Shown here one piece after another: positions 8,239 through 15,899 of a stretch of DNA of 25,248 nucleotides. The stretch is from CBDBIK01 sp965206145 (lineage in GTDB: Bacteria; Pseudomonadota; Alphaproteobacteria; TMED109): the NCBI GenBank assembly GCA_965206145.1, contig CBDBIK010000004.1, positions 1-25,248 on the forward strand. The letters run 5' to 3'. How positions within the stretch are numbered: the first letter of the stretch is position 1; every line of letters starts with the position of its first letter. The translations under genes and the position numbers were made by a program. The notes below the pieces were generated by a model that did not search any database, was not told where the DNA came from, and saw only the letters and a list, made by a program, of their open reading frames with translations.

Positions 8239-10444
8239 CATCACCGTGGTCAATGTCAATGACACTCCGGAAGGTCGTCCAGTCATCACCGGACTCCTGT
8301 TCCAGGGCGCGCTCCTGACGGCGACAACCGATACCATTGGCGATGAAGACGGCCTGGGCACGTTCAGTTATCAATGGAACACCAACGACGGCGATACGAA
8401 TACCGCCATCAGCAGCGCGGACTCAAACACCTACACCTCGACTGAAACAGAAATTGGCAAGTTAATCACCGTAACCGTCAGCTACACCGATGGACAGGGG
8501 ACGCCTGAAAGTCTGACCAGTGAACCCATTGGGCCGATCAGACCTGAGGTGACGGTGTCGATCTCTGGCGGCGGCAATGTGGCCGAAGACGATAACGCCA
8601 CCTTCATCGTGACCCTGTCGGCCTCACCCGGCGCGGAAGTGGTGGTGGACTACGCCACCGTAGCAGGCACGGCGACAACGGCTGATGATTTCACCGCGGC
8701 CAGCGGCACGCTCACCTTCACCGCAGGCGCCACCGGCGATGACTTGACCCAGTCCTTCAACGTGAAGGTGCTCCCGGATGACCTGGTGGAAGCCGCTGAG
8801 TCCTTCACCGCAACCCTGAGCGTCAACACCGACAACCCGCTGCCGACCGGGTTCACCCTCGGCACGGCAACAGCAACGGCCACCATCGAGGCCAACGGCG
8901 CGGCGACAGTGTCGATTGAAGGCCCTGAAAACCCTGTTTCCGAAGACGATGATGCCACCTTCACCGTCACCCTGTCGGCCTCACCCGGCGCGGAAGTGGT
9001 GGTGGACTACGCCACCGTAGCAGGCACGGCGACAACGGCTGATGATTTCACCGCGGCCAGCGGCACGCTCACCTTCACCGCAGGCGCCACCGGCGATGAC
9101 TTGACCCAGTCCTTCAACGTGAAGGTGCTCCCGGATGATCTGGTGGAAGCCGCTGAGTCCTTCACCGCAACCCTGAGCGTCAACACCGACAACCCGCTGC
9201 CGACCGGGTTCACCCTCGGCACGGCAACAGCAACGGCCACCATCGAGGCCAACGGCGCGGCGACAGTGTCGATTGAAGGCCCTGAAAACCCTGTTTCCGA
9301 AGACGATGATGCCACCTTCACCGTCACCCTGTCGGCCTCACCCGGCGCGGAAGTGGTGGTGGACTACGCCACCGTAGCAGGCACGGCGACAACGGCTGAT
9401 GATTTCACCGCGGCCAGCGGCACGCTCACCTTCACCGCAGGCGCCACCGGCGATGACTTGACCCAGTCCTTCAACGTGAAGGTGCTCCCGGATGATCTGG
9501 TGGAAGCCGCTGAGTCCTTCACCGCAACCCTGAGCGTCAACACCGACAACCCGCTGCCGACCGGGTTCACCCTCGGCACGGCAACAGCAACGGCCACCAT
9601 CGAGGCCAACGGCGCGGCGACAGTGTCGATTGAAGGCCCTGAAAACCCTGTTTCCGAAGACGATGATGCCACCTTCACCGTCACCCTGTCGGCCTCACCC
9701 GGCGCGGAAGTGGTGGTGGACTACGCCACCGTAGCAGGCACGGCGACAACGGCTGATGATTTCACCGCGGCCAGCGGCACGCTGACCTTCGCCGCAGGCG
9801 CCACCGGCGATGACCTGACCCAGTCCTTCAACGTGAAGGTGCTCCCGGATGACCTGGTGGAAGCCGCTGAGTCCTTCACCGCAACCCTGAGCGTCAACAC
9901 CGACAACCCGCTGCCGACCGGGTTCACCCTCGGCACGGCAACAGCAACGGCCACCATCGAGGCCAACGGCGCGGCGACAGTGTCGATTGAAGGCCCTGAA
10001 AACCCTGTTTCCGAAGACGATGATGCCACCTTCACCGTCACCCTGTCGGCCTCACCCGGTGCGGAAGTGGTGGTGGACTACGCCACCGCAGCAGGCACCG
10101 CAACAACGGATGATTTCACCGAGTCCAACGGCACGCTGACCTTCGCCGCAGGCGCCACCGGCGATGACTTGACCCAGTCCTTCAACGTGAAGGTGCTCCC
10201 GGATGACCTGGTGGAAGCCGCTGAGTCCTTCACCGCAACCCTGAGCGTCAACACCGACAACCCGCTGCCGACCGGGTTCACCCTCGGCACGGCAACAGCA
10301 ACGGCCACCATCGAGGCCAACGGCGCGGCGACAGTGTCGATTGAAGGCCTGAAAACCCTGTTTCCGAAGACGATGATGCCACCTTCACCGTCACCCTGTC
10401 GGCCTCACCCGGCGCGGAAGTGGTGGTGGACTACGCCACCGTAG
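8150..10444 (+). CDS. Autotransporter adhesin, second segment: end of CADG domain, linker domain and Calx-beta repeats 1-5
   Basis: Real homology starts right after the G tract at about 8181 with IVISVSEPSG...SLPAFDITVVNVNDTPEG, which completes the CADG domain left unfinished in the previous frame. The apparent ATG at 8150 is an overlap artefact. Next comes a single beta-sandwich linker (GLLFQGALLTATTDTIGDEDGLG...YQWN, about 8281-8540) of the kind often found in RTX and adhesin proteins. From about 8549 on there are Calx-beta repeats (119 residues: TVSIEGPENPVSEDDDATFTVTLSA...VDYATVAGTATTADDFTAASGTLTFTAGATGDDLTQSFNV...). The frame holds five good units and then loses register near 10348 through a missing C (GGCCTGAAAA for GGCCCTGAAAA), ending in junk at 10444. 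Confidence 0.8.
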   Translation: MSANRGGGGGGIVISVSEPSGAEASLPAFDITVVNVNDTPEGRPVITGLLFQGALLTATTDTIGDEDGLGTFSYQWNTNDGDTNTAISSADSNTYTSTETEIGKLITVTVSYTDGQGTPESLTSEPIGPIRPEVTVSISGGGNVAEDDNATFIVTLSASPGAEVVVDYATVAGTATTADDFTAASGTLTFTAGATGDDLTQSFNVKVLPDDLVEAAESFTATLSVNTDNPLPTGFTLGTATATATIEANGAATVSIEGPENPVSEDDDATFTVTLSASPGAEVVVDYATVAGTATTADDFTAASGTLTFTAGATGDDLTQSFNVKVLPDDLVEAAESFTATLSVNTDNPLPTGFTLGTATATATIEANGAATVSIEGPENPVSEDDDATFTVTLSASPGAEVVVDYATVAGTATTADDFTAASGTLTFTAGATGDDLTQSFNVKVLPDDLVEAAESFTATLSVNTDNPLPTGFTLGTATATATIEANGAATVSIEGPENPVSEDDDATFTVTLSASPGAEVVVDYATVAGTATTADDFTAASGTLTFAAGATGDDLTQSFNVKVLPDDLVEAAESFTATLSVNTDNPLPTGFTLGTATATATIEANGAATVSIEGPENPVSEDDDATFTVTLSASPGAEVVVDYATAAGTATTDDFTESNGTLTFAAGATGDDLTQSFNVKVLPDDLVEAAESFTATLSVNTDNPLPTGFTLGTATATATIEANGAATVSIEGLKTLFPKTMMPPSPSPCRPHPARKWWWTTPP
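8163..8181 (+). repeat. G19 homopolymer inside the adhesin coding region
   Basis: Nineteen consecutive G residues lie between ...GGCCAACC and CATCGTGATC. The upstream frame reads Gln-Pro-(Gly)6 and then goes out of phase. With 18 or 21 Gs the Gly run would lead straight into Gly-Ile-Val-Ile-Ser-Val and keep the CADG domain intact. Mononucleotide runs of this length are the classic substrate of slipped-strand phase variation, and are also the least reliable type of site in sequencing. Confidence 0.97.
8906..10330 (+). repeat. Near-identical tandem Calx-beta units (357 bp each), copies 2-5
   Basis: Unit boundaries at the ACAGTGTCGATTGAAGGCC motif fall at 8906, 9263, 9620, 9977 and 10331. The first three units are 357 bp and the fourth is 354 bp (one codon shorter in the TTADDF loop). 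Differences between neighbours are a handful of bases, for example GATGACCTG against GATGATCTG, ACCGCAGG against GCCGCAGG, and GCGGCCAGC against GAGTCCAAC. Unit 1 (about 8549-8905) shares the second half but has a diverged start (GGGNVAEDDNATFIV). Such near-identity points to recent expansion or gene conversion. Confidence 0.95.
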
Positions 10445-11115
10445 CGGCACGGCATGATTTCACCGCGGCAGCGGCACGCTCACCTTCACCGCGGCCACCG
10501 GCGATGACTTGACCCAGTCCTTCAACGTGAAGGTGCTCCCGGATGATCTGGTGGAAGCCGCTGAGTCCTTCACCGCAACCCTGAGCGTCAACACCGACAA
10601 CCCGCTGCCGACCGGGTTCACCCTCGGCACGGCAACAGCAACGGCCACCATCGAGGCCAACGGCGCGGCGACAGTGTCGATTGAAGGCCCTGAAAACCCT
10701 GTTTCCGAAGACGATGATGCCACCTTCACCGTCACCCTGTCGGCCTCACCCGGCGCGGAAGTGGTGGTGGACTACGCCACCGTAGCAGGCACGGCGACAA
10801 CGGCTGATGATTTCACCGCGGCCAGCGGCACGCTCACCTTCACCGCAGGCGCCACCGGCGATGACTTGACCCAGTCCTTCAACGTGAAGGTGCTCCCGGA
10901 TGATCTGGTGGAAGCCGCTGAGTCCTTCACCGCAACCCTGAGCGTCAACACCGACAACCCGCTGCGAGGCCAACGGCGCGGCGACAGTGTCGATTGAAGG
11001 CCCTGAAAACCCTGTTTCCGAAGACGCCACCTTCACCGTCACCCTGTCGGCCTCACGGCGCGGGTTCACCCTCGGCACGGCAACAGTGCCACCATCGAGG
11101 CCAACGGCGCGGCGA
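10331..11115 (+). repeat. Deletion-riddled Calx-beta units 6-8
   Basis: Unit 6 (10331-10670) is 340 bp: one C is missing near 10348, and deletions of 1, 11, 1 and 3 bases lie between 10440 and 10500. Unit 7 (10671-10983) is 313 bp after a 44-base deletion at about 10964. Unit 8 (about 10984-11115) has shrunk to about 132 bp, with most of the centre gone plus small deletions in the ACAGCAACGG and GACAGTGTCG motifs. All remaining bases match the intact units almost perfectly. The changes are nearly all deletions and few are substitutions. That is unusual for gradual decay and hints at consensus or assembly error in a collapsed repeat. Confidence 0.85.
10509..10997 (+). CDS. Autotransporter adhesin, third segment: Calx-beta units 6 (end) and 7
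   Basis: This open stretch has no start of its own; the Met at 10509 comes from reading ...GATGACTTG in the shifted frame. From there it encodes the second half of unit 6 and most of unit 7 in normal Calx-beta register (TQSFNVKVLPDDLVEAAESF, then TVSIEGPENPVSEDDDATF). The 44-base deletion near 10964 removes the LPTGFTLGTATATATIEANG end of unit 7 and shifts the frame, so the stretch ends after a few unrelated residues (RGQRRGDSVD). It is a fragment of the large adhesin, not an independent gene. Confidence 0.7.
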   Translation: MTQSFNVKVLPDDLVEAAESFTATLSVNTDNPLPTGFTLGTATATATIEANGAATVSIEGPENPVSEDDDATFTVTLSASPGAEVVVDYATVAGTATTADDFTAASGTLTFTAGATGDDLTQSFNVKVLPDDLVEAAESFTATLSVNTDNPLRGQRRGDSVD

Positions 11116-11724
11116 CCGATTGAAGGCCCTGAAAACCCTGTTTCCGAAGACGATGATGCCACCTTCACCGTCACCCTGTCGGCCTCACCCGGCGCGGAAG
11201 TGGTGGTGGACTACGCCACCGCAGCAGGCACCGCAACAACGGATGATGATTTCACCGAGACCAGCGGCACGCTGACCTTCCCGGCAAACACAACCACCCT
11301 GACCCAGACCTTCGACGTGAAGGTGCTCCCGGATGATCAGGTCGAAGGCAATGAAACCTTCACCGCAACCCTGAGCGCCAACAGTTCGCTACCGACAGGC
11401 ATCACCCTCGGCACGGCAACGGCAACGGCGACGATTACAGGAGCGGGCATGGCGACGGTGTCGATTGAGGGCCCTGAAAAACCCGTAGCCGAAGGCGATA
11501 ACGCCACCTTCACCGTGACCCTCTCAGGCGGCCTTCCCACCGAGGCCGTGACGGTGGACTACGCCACCGCAGCGGTCACGGCGATGGAAACTGATTTCAC
11601 GCTGACTGCTGGCACGCTCAGCTTCGCCGCAGGCGCCACCGGCGATGACTTGACCCAGACCTTCAACGTGAAGGTGCTCCCGATGTTCTGGTCGAAGGCA
11701 ACGAAACCTTCACCGCAACCCTGA
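10987..11724 (+). CDS. Autotransporter adhesin, fourth segment: Calx-beta units 8-10
   Basis: This continues the adhesin after the deletion near 10964 and has no true start. It contains the collapsed unit 8, then two more diverged Calx-beta domains: unit 9 (11116-11454, ...TATTDDDFTETSGTLTFPANTTTLTQTFDVKV...) and the first part of unit 10 (from 11455, VSIEGPEKPVAEGDNATFTVTLSGG...). Their divergence from units 2-5 shows that the array edges are older than its centre. Near 11680 the expected CCCGGATGATCTGG reads CCCGATGTTCTGG, one base short, and the frame goes into junk ending at 11724. Confidence 0.72.
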   Translation: MSIEGPENPVSEDATFTVTLSASRRGFTLGTATVPPSRPTARRPIEGPENPVSEDDDATFTVTLSASPGAEVVVDYATAAGTATTDDDFTETSGTLTFPANTTTLTQTFDVKVLPDDQVEGNETFTATLSANSSLPTGITLGTATATATITGAGMATVSIEGPEKPVAEGDNATFTVTLSGGLPTEAVTVDYATAAVTAMETDFTLTAGTLSFAAGATGDDLTQTFNVKVLPMFWSKATKPSPQP

Positions 11725-11840
11725 GCGTCAACTCCAACAACCCGCTGCCGACCGGGTTCACCCTGGGCACTACGAGCGCGACGGCGACGATTGCGGCGAA
11801 CGGCACGGCGACGGTATCGATCACGGGGCCCGCCAGCCCA

Positions 11841-13547
11841 GTGAACGAAGGCGAGAGCGCTACTTTCATCATGGCCCTGTCGGCCTCTCCCGGGACGGAG
11901 GTGAGGGTGAACTGCGCCACTTTGGTGGCGGCGAACGACACGGCCCAGGAGACGGATTTCACGATGACAAGTATTTCGATGACCTTCCCGGCGAACGCCG
12001 ACGGGACGATGCTGAGGCAAGAGATCGAGGTTCCGGTGATGGAAGATGGGTTGACCGAGGACGCCGAGACTTTCACGATGCGGATAAGCGCGCCCGCGGC
12101 GGGCCTGCCGGCAGGCTTCAGCCTGGGCACGCCACCAACGGCGCAGGCGACGATAATTGCTAATGGCATGGCCGACGAAAAACTTTCCGACCTCAACAAC
12201 AGGATCCTGCCGGAAGTGGCGCGCGCTCTGGCTGACCAGACGGTGGGTGCGATAGCGAAGCGGATTGGCCAGGCTGGTACTGGCGCCCGGTCGGTCAGCC
12301 TGGCCGGGCAGTCCAACTTGGCCGGGATCGCATCCGCGCACGGGCAGGGTATGGCGGATGGCACGCTGGATATGAAGGATATGCTGGGCAATTCCGAATT
12401 CGCGTTGCCCTTGAATATTGCGAATGCTGCGGATTCTGCGGACGGCGTCGGCGGCGGCTCATCCCTGACTTTCTGGGGTGCGGGGGATTTCCGTCATCTC
12501 GACGATTCCAGCGATGATGTGGACTTCGATGGCGACTTGTTCAGCGGGCATCTGGGCGTCGACGGCAAGCCACGGGCCGACCTGTTGATCGGGTTGGCGG
12601 CGTCCTGGAACGAGGTCGATCTTAACTACCATAACTCCGACCTGGTCGGCGAGTACCAGCTGGACCTCATCAGCCTCCATCCCTACGCGAATTGGGAGGC
12701 GCTGGCCGGACGACTGAACCTGTGGGCGACCGCTGGCTACGGCCAGGGGGATATTGAAATCACCGATGAGGGGCAAGGCCGGTCATCCAGTGATGTCGTG
12801 ACGCGCACGCTGGCAGCGGGCGGTGATTATCAGCTGCAATCATCTGGGGCGACCACCTTCCGGCTGAAGGGTTCGGCGTTGCTGACGGAATTGGAAGTGG
12901 AGGGCGGCGATGGCATAGCGGCGCTGGATGTGGAAGCCAGCTTGTTGCGGGTGGCTCTGGAAGGGTCTCACAAGCAGATGTTGTCCGACGGGGCTTACAT
13001 AGAGCCGAGTTTCGAGGCTGGCGCCCGCTATGACGGCGGCGACGGCGCGACCGGTGTCGGGGTTGAACTGGGGGTGGGTTTGCGCTACACCAACCCGGTC
13101 ATCGGCTTGACGGTAGACGGCAAGGCGCGAACCCTGGTGGGGCGGGACGACTATGAGGAATGGGGCGTTTCCGGGCGGATACTTCTGCAATCGGGAAGCA
13201 ACGGGCGTGGGTTCTCGTTCAACCTGAAACCGGTCTACGGCAGTACCGACAGCGGAACCCAGGCGCTGTGGCGGGAAGGCTTGCGCGATTACCAGGACGG
13301 CACGGCGAGGGATCACCGCATGCGGATGGAGATGCGCCTCGGCTACGGGCTGACCGCCCCCGACGGGTATGGATTACTGACCCCTTACGCCGAGATGACC
13401 TCCGGCGACTCCACCCGACGCTACCGCCTGGGGGTGGGCTGGAAGGCGGGTTCGCTGTTCGACCTGAACCTGGTGGGCGAATGCTGTGAAAGCAGTAGCG
13501 GTGTCACTAGTCGCTCGATTCTGTTGCGGGGCAGGGTACGTTTTTAA
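11841..13547 (+). CDS. Autotransporter adhesin, C-terminal segment: last Calx-beta domains and outer-membrane beta-barrel
   Basis: Homology in this frame actually begins at about 11680 (DVLVEGNETFTATLSV), directly after the one-base deletion; the ATG at 11841 is only the first Met-type codon. It encodes the end of unit 10, unit 11 (about 11811-12165), then a helical linker (LNNRILPEVARALADQTVGA..., LAGQSNLAGIASAHGQGMAD) that in this family precedes the barrel and spans its pore. From about residue 207 (SLTFWGAGDFRHL) follow alternating hydrophobic/polar strands typical of the type Va autotransporter domain, for example LLIGLAASWNEVDL, LNLWATAGYGQGDIEI and GLLTPYAEMTSGD. The last residues are SILLRGRVRF with the terminal Phe required for BAM-mediated insertion. 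In isolation this piece has no signal peptide and cannot reach the outer membrane. Confidence 0.85.
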   Translation: MNEGESATFIMALSASPGTEVRVNCATLVAANDTAQETDFTMTSISMTFPANADGTMLRQEIEVPVMEDGLTEDAETFTMRISAPAAGLPAGFSLGTPPTAQATIIANGMADEKLSDLNNRILPEVARALADQTVGAIAKRIGQAGTGARSVSLAGQSNLAGIASAHGQGMADGTLDMKDMLGNSEFALPLNIANAADSADGVGGGSSLTFWGAGDFRHLDDSSDDVDFDGDLFSGHLGVDGKPRADLLIGLAASWNEVDLNYHNSDLVGEYQLDLISLHPYANWEALAGRLNLWATAGYGQGDIEITDEGQGRSSSDVVTRTLAAGGDYQLQSSGATTFRLKGSALLTELEVEGGDGIAALDVEASLLRVALEGSHKQMLSDGAYIEPSFEAGARYDGGDGATGVGVELGVGLRYTNPVIGLTVDGKARTLVGRDDYEEWGVSGRILLQSGSNGRGFSFNLKPVYGSTDSGTQALWREGLRDYQDGTARDHRMRMEMRLGYGLTAPDGYGLLTPYAEMTSGDSTRRYRLGVGWKAGSLFDLNLVGECCESSSGVTSRSILLRGRVRF

Positions 13548-13594
13548 TGCGGCCACCCGTCAGTTAATGTTCCTTTTTTAGGATTCCCGAAACC

Positions 13595-13708
13595 ATGCGC
13601 GAAAAAGATCAATGTCTGAGTGCGGCGTTCAAACAAAACACACGGCTTTTCATCAACGCACTATCGTGCATGCTGGGGTCGATCGCACCGCCGTTCAGCA
13701 ACGCTTGA
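13595..13708 (+). other. Small ORF (37 codons), possible IS5-type transposase remnant
   Basis: After the adhesin stop, an ATG at 13595 with AGGA about 11 bases upstream opens a 37-codon frame. Its middle, NTRLFINALSCML, resembles the NRLFINALLWILRTG segment near the N-terminus of IS5-family transposases, but similarity stops there and no later transposase motif follows. I cannot say whether it is expressed. The rest of 13709-13823 contains nothing recognisable. Confidence 0.2.
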
Positions 13709-13823
13709 CGGGGCGTGCGCAAAACGACTTGGGCAAAGCGGTGCCGTAATGCAACGGCGGGCTTAGGTTATCTGTTGGTAGAGCCGTGGGTCAGCGAAGG
13801 ATCAGCGGCGCAAGGCGTTGTCA

Positions 13824-14858
13824 TTATTCCCGGGGTGCGTAAGTGAAAGAATCGAAGAAGAATCGTTCGGGCTGCATTCCCGCTGAGATCAGCCCGTCGC
13901 GCGCTGCGTCAATCATGACCGGCGGGCCGCTGGCGTAGACGTCGACGCCGTCAAAGTTGTCGTAACCGGCGAGCACCGCTTCATGCACCCACCCGACGGC
14001 GCCCCGCCAGCGGTCGGAATCGGATTCGGACAGCACCGGCGTATAGGTGAAATTTTCGTGGGCCCGCGCCCACGTTTCCGCGAGCGCGTTCAGATACAAA
14101 TCCTGCTCGTCCCGGGCTCCCCAGAAGAGGTGAATGTGCCGCGCCGGGTCGTCGCCCAGCGCCTGTTGCACGAGCCCCTTGATGGGTGAAAAACCGGTTC
14201 CACCGGCGATCATGATCATCGGGCGGGACGCTTCAGACTGCAACAGGTAGGCGCCGAACGGGCCTTCGAGGCGCAGCAGATCGCGCTCGCGCAGGGCGTT
14301 GAACACCAGCGGCGTGAAGTGGCCGCCCGGCACGTGGCGGATGTGCAGCTCCAGCCCTTCCTCGTCGGCCTGTCCGGGGAGGTTGGCGATGGAAAAACTG
14401 CGCCGCTGAGCGTCCTTCATGATGATGTCGATGTACTGACCGGGAATGAAATTGAACGCCTGGGACTTGGGTAGCCGCAGGAAAACCTGCATCACGTCGT
14501 GGGCGATCTTTTCAAGCCGCGCCACCCGGCATGGCAGCATCTGGATGCGGATGTCTTGCCCGGACGCCACTTCCTCGACGTCAATCACCACATCTTCCAG
14601 CGGCACGGCCTGGCACAGCAGCGCCTTACCTTCGGCGATTTCCTGGTCGGTCAGCGTGCCTTCCTCGTATTCGCCGTAATCAACCTTGCCCGACACCAGC
14701 GTGGATTTGCACGCGCCGCAAACACCGCTGCGGCAGCCGTACGGAAATATGCGGCTGTCACGCAGCGCCGCATCCAGGATGGTTTCTCCCGGGTTGACGC
14801 TGAAGCGGCTATCGGTGCGTCGATTGGTGACTTCAAAGGACACGTTTGCGGTTACCAT
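13824..14858 (-). CDS. 2Fe-2S ferredoxin / FAD-NAD(P) oxidoreductase (CDP-6-deoxy-glucoseen reductase-like)
   Basis: This 344-residue electron-transfer protein moves electrons from NAD(P)H through FAD to a plant-type 2Fe-2S cluster. Visible: an N-terminal ferredoxin domain with Cys ligands C42, C47, C50 (GCRSGVCGAC) and C82; an FAD-binding beta-barrel with RRSFSIAN (152-159); and an NAD(P)-binding domain with IAGGTGFSPIKG (217-228), FWGARDEQDLY and VYASGPPVMIDA. The domain order (2Fe-2S first) matches the CDP-6-deoxy-delta-3,4-glucoseen reductase / AscD / methane- and phenol-hydroxylase reductase group. No deoxysugar or oxygenase partner lies nearby, so the acceptor is unknown; in many Proteobacteria such genes stand alone near ubiquinone or repair genes. 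It is transcribed divergently from mutM with 60 bp between the start codons. Confidence 0.85.
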   Translation of the reverse strand: MVTANVSFEVTNRRTDSRFSVNPGETILDAALRDSRIFPYGCRSGVCGACKSTLVSGKVDYGEYEEGTLTDQEIAEGKALLCQAVPLEDVVIDVEEVASGQDIRIQMLPCRVARLEKIAHDVMQVFLRLPKSQAFNFIPGQYIDIIMKDAQRRSFSIANLPGQADEEGLELHIRHVPGGHFTPLVFNALRERDLLRLEGPFGAYLLQSEASRPMIMIAGGTGFSPIKGLVQQALGDDPARHIHLFWGARDEQDLYLNALAETWARAHENFTYTPVLSESDSDRWRGAVGWVHEAVLAGYDNFDGVDVYASGPPVMIDAARDGLISAGMQPERFFFDSFTYAPRE

Positions 14859-14918
14859 TGGGGTGATTTTGGAATGGGATTGTACCCGTTTTAACCCGCA
14901 ATACGATGGGTCAACCAG

Positions 14919-15734
14919 ATGCCTGAGCTACCCGAAGTGGAGACCACGCTGAATGGCCTGCGCCCCTGGCTGCTGGGGGCGCGGATCGCCCGGTTGGTGG
15001 TGCGGGAGCGGCACTTGCGCTGGCCCATCGAAGCGCGTCTGGAGAACAAACTGCGCGGCCGCACGGTGGCCGCAATGCGGCGCCGGGGCAAGTACCTGCT
15101 CATTGACCTTGACCGTGGCGGGCTGTTGATTCATCTCGGCATGTCCGGCTCGTTCCGGGTGTTATCCGAGGACGCCGCCGCCGGATCCCACGACCATTAC
15201 GACCTGGTCAGCGACCGCGGCCCCATCATCCGCTACCGCGACCCGCGGCGTTTCGGCGCTTTGTTATGGACCGCCGGCGACCCCATGGCCCACCCGCGGG
15301 TTCGCACCCTCGGGGTTGAACCGCTGGAAGCGTCCCTGAGCGGAGCCTATCTGCGCCACGCCGCCGCCGGGCGAAAACTGGCGGTCAAGGGGTTGCTGAT
15401 GGATGGCCGGGTGGTGGCGGGTGTCGGCAACATTTACGCATCGGAAGCGCTGTTCGACGCCGGCATACACCCGTTGCGCGGCTGCCATCGCGTTTCCGAA
15501 GCGCGCTATGGGCGGTTGGTGAAATCGATGCGAAAAATCTTGAAGCGCGCGATCCGGCAGGGCGGCTCCACCATCCGCGATTTCGCCGGCGCCGACGGGC
15601 GCCCCGGTTACTTCGAGCAGCAACTCAGGGTGTACGGACGCGAAGGGGAGCCGTGCCGGCGGTGCGGCGCGCGCATTCGCAACCTCGTCATCGGCCAGCG
15701 CTCCACATTTTACTGTCCGGGCTGCCAGCGCTAG
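14919..15734 (+). CDS. mutM: Formamidopyrimidine-DNA glycosylase
   Basis: This bifunctional base-excision repair enzyme removes 8-oxoguanine and Fapy lesions and cleaves the abasic site by beta,delta-elimination. It has 271 residues, as expected. The start MPELPEVET is diagnostic: after Met removal Pro1 is the Schiff-base nucleophile and Glu2 the acid. Also visible are catalytic Lys58 in RRRGKYLLIDL (Lys57 of the mature enzyme), LIHLGMSGSFR (70-80), the DNA-binding helix-two-turn-helix motif with GVGNIYASEALF (168-179), GGSTIRDF, and the C-terminal zinc finger C246-C249...C266-C269 (CRRCG...FYCPGC). The start lies 60 bp from the divergent oxidoreductase start, so the two share a promoter region. 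The 165 bp after the stop contain no clear terminator. Confidence 0.97.
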   Translation: MPELPEVETTLNGLRPWLLGARIARLVVRERHLRWPIEARLENKLRGRTVAAMRRRGKYLLIDLDRGGLLIHLGMSGSFRVLSEDAAAGSHDHYDLVSDRGPIIRYRDPRRFGALLWTAGDPMAHPRVRTLGVEPLEASLSGAYLRHAAAGRKLAVKGLLMDGRVVAGVGNIYASEALFDAGIHPLRGCHRVSEARYGRLVKSMRKILKRAIRQGGSTIRDFAGADGRPGYFEQQLRVYGREGEPCRRCGARIRNLVIGQRSTFYCPGCQR

Positions 15735-15899
15735 GCCGCGGGCGGTAAATGGGTTCCGGTAAGGCGTCGTTGCTGCAATCGCGCCGGCGGAGTTACCAGT
15801 TACACCACATACCCAACCACGCCAACCGGTTCGGCGGCTACGCAGTGCGCGTGCAAATTCTCGGGGATTGGGGGTTGGGGATGAACGGAGGCGGGGTAA

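Larger units (their letters stand above)
4906..13547 (+). pseudogene. Giant autotransporter adhesin locus, interrupted by several frameshifts
   Basis: Taken together the pieces form one protein of about 2,880 residues: signal peptide, about eleven Ig/cadherin-like repeats, a CADG-type domain, one linker domain, about eleven Calx-beta repeats and a C-terminal outer-membrane beta-barrel ending in Phe. As given, the frame breaks at the G19 tract (8163-8181), at a one-base deletion near 10348, across scattered deletions totalling 16 bases at about 10440-10500, at a 44-base deletion near 10964, and at a one-base deletion near 11680. Codon use and protein signal resume immediately after each break. 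This means recent damage, phase switching or assembly error, not an ancient relic. The individual frames are described separately. If restored, it would be a type V-secreted surface protein with Ca2+-binding repeats, probably for adhesion. Confidence 0.75.

Noticed and set aside
8650..10041. Repeated 106-codon minus-strand frames across the Calx-beta units
   Set aside because: They recur only because the 357-bp units are identical; they are antisense and have no start signals.
11559..12341. 260-codon minus-strand frame opposite the adhesin
   Set aside because: Antisense to the adhesin linker and Calx-beta region, without any domain or start signal.
15791..15814. A stretch whose minus strand reads like the 5' half (acceptor and D arm) of a tRNA-Gln
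   Set aside because: No anticodon stem, anticodon or T arm follows; at most a chance match or a tiny tRNA fragment.
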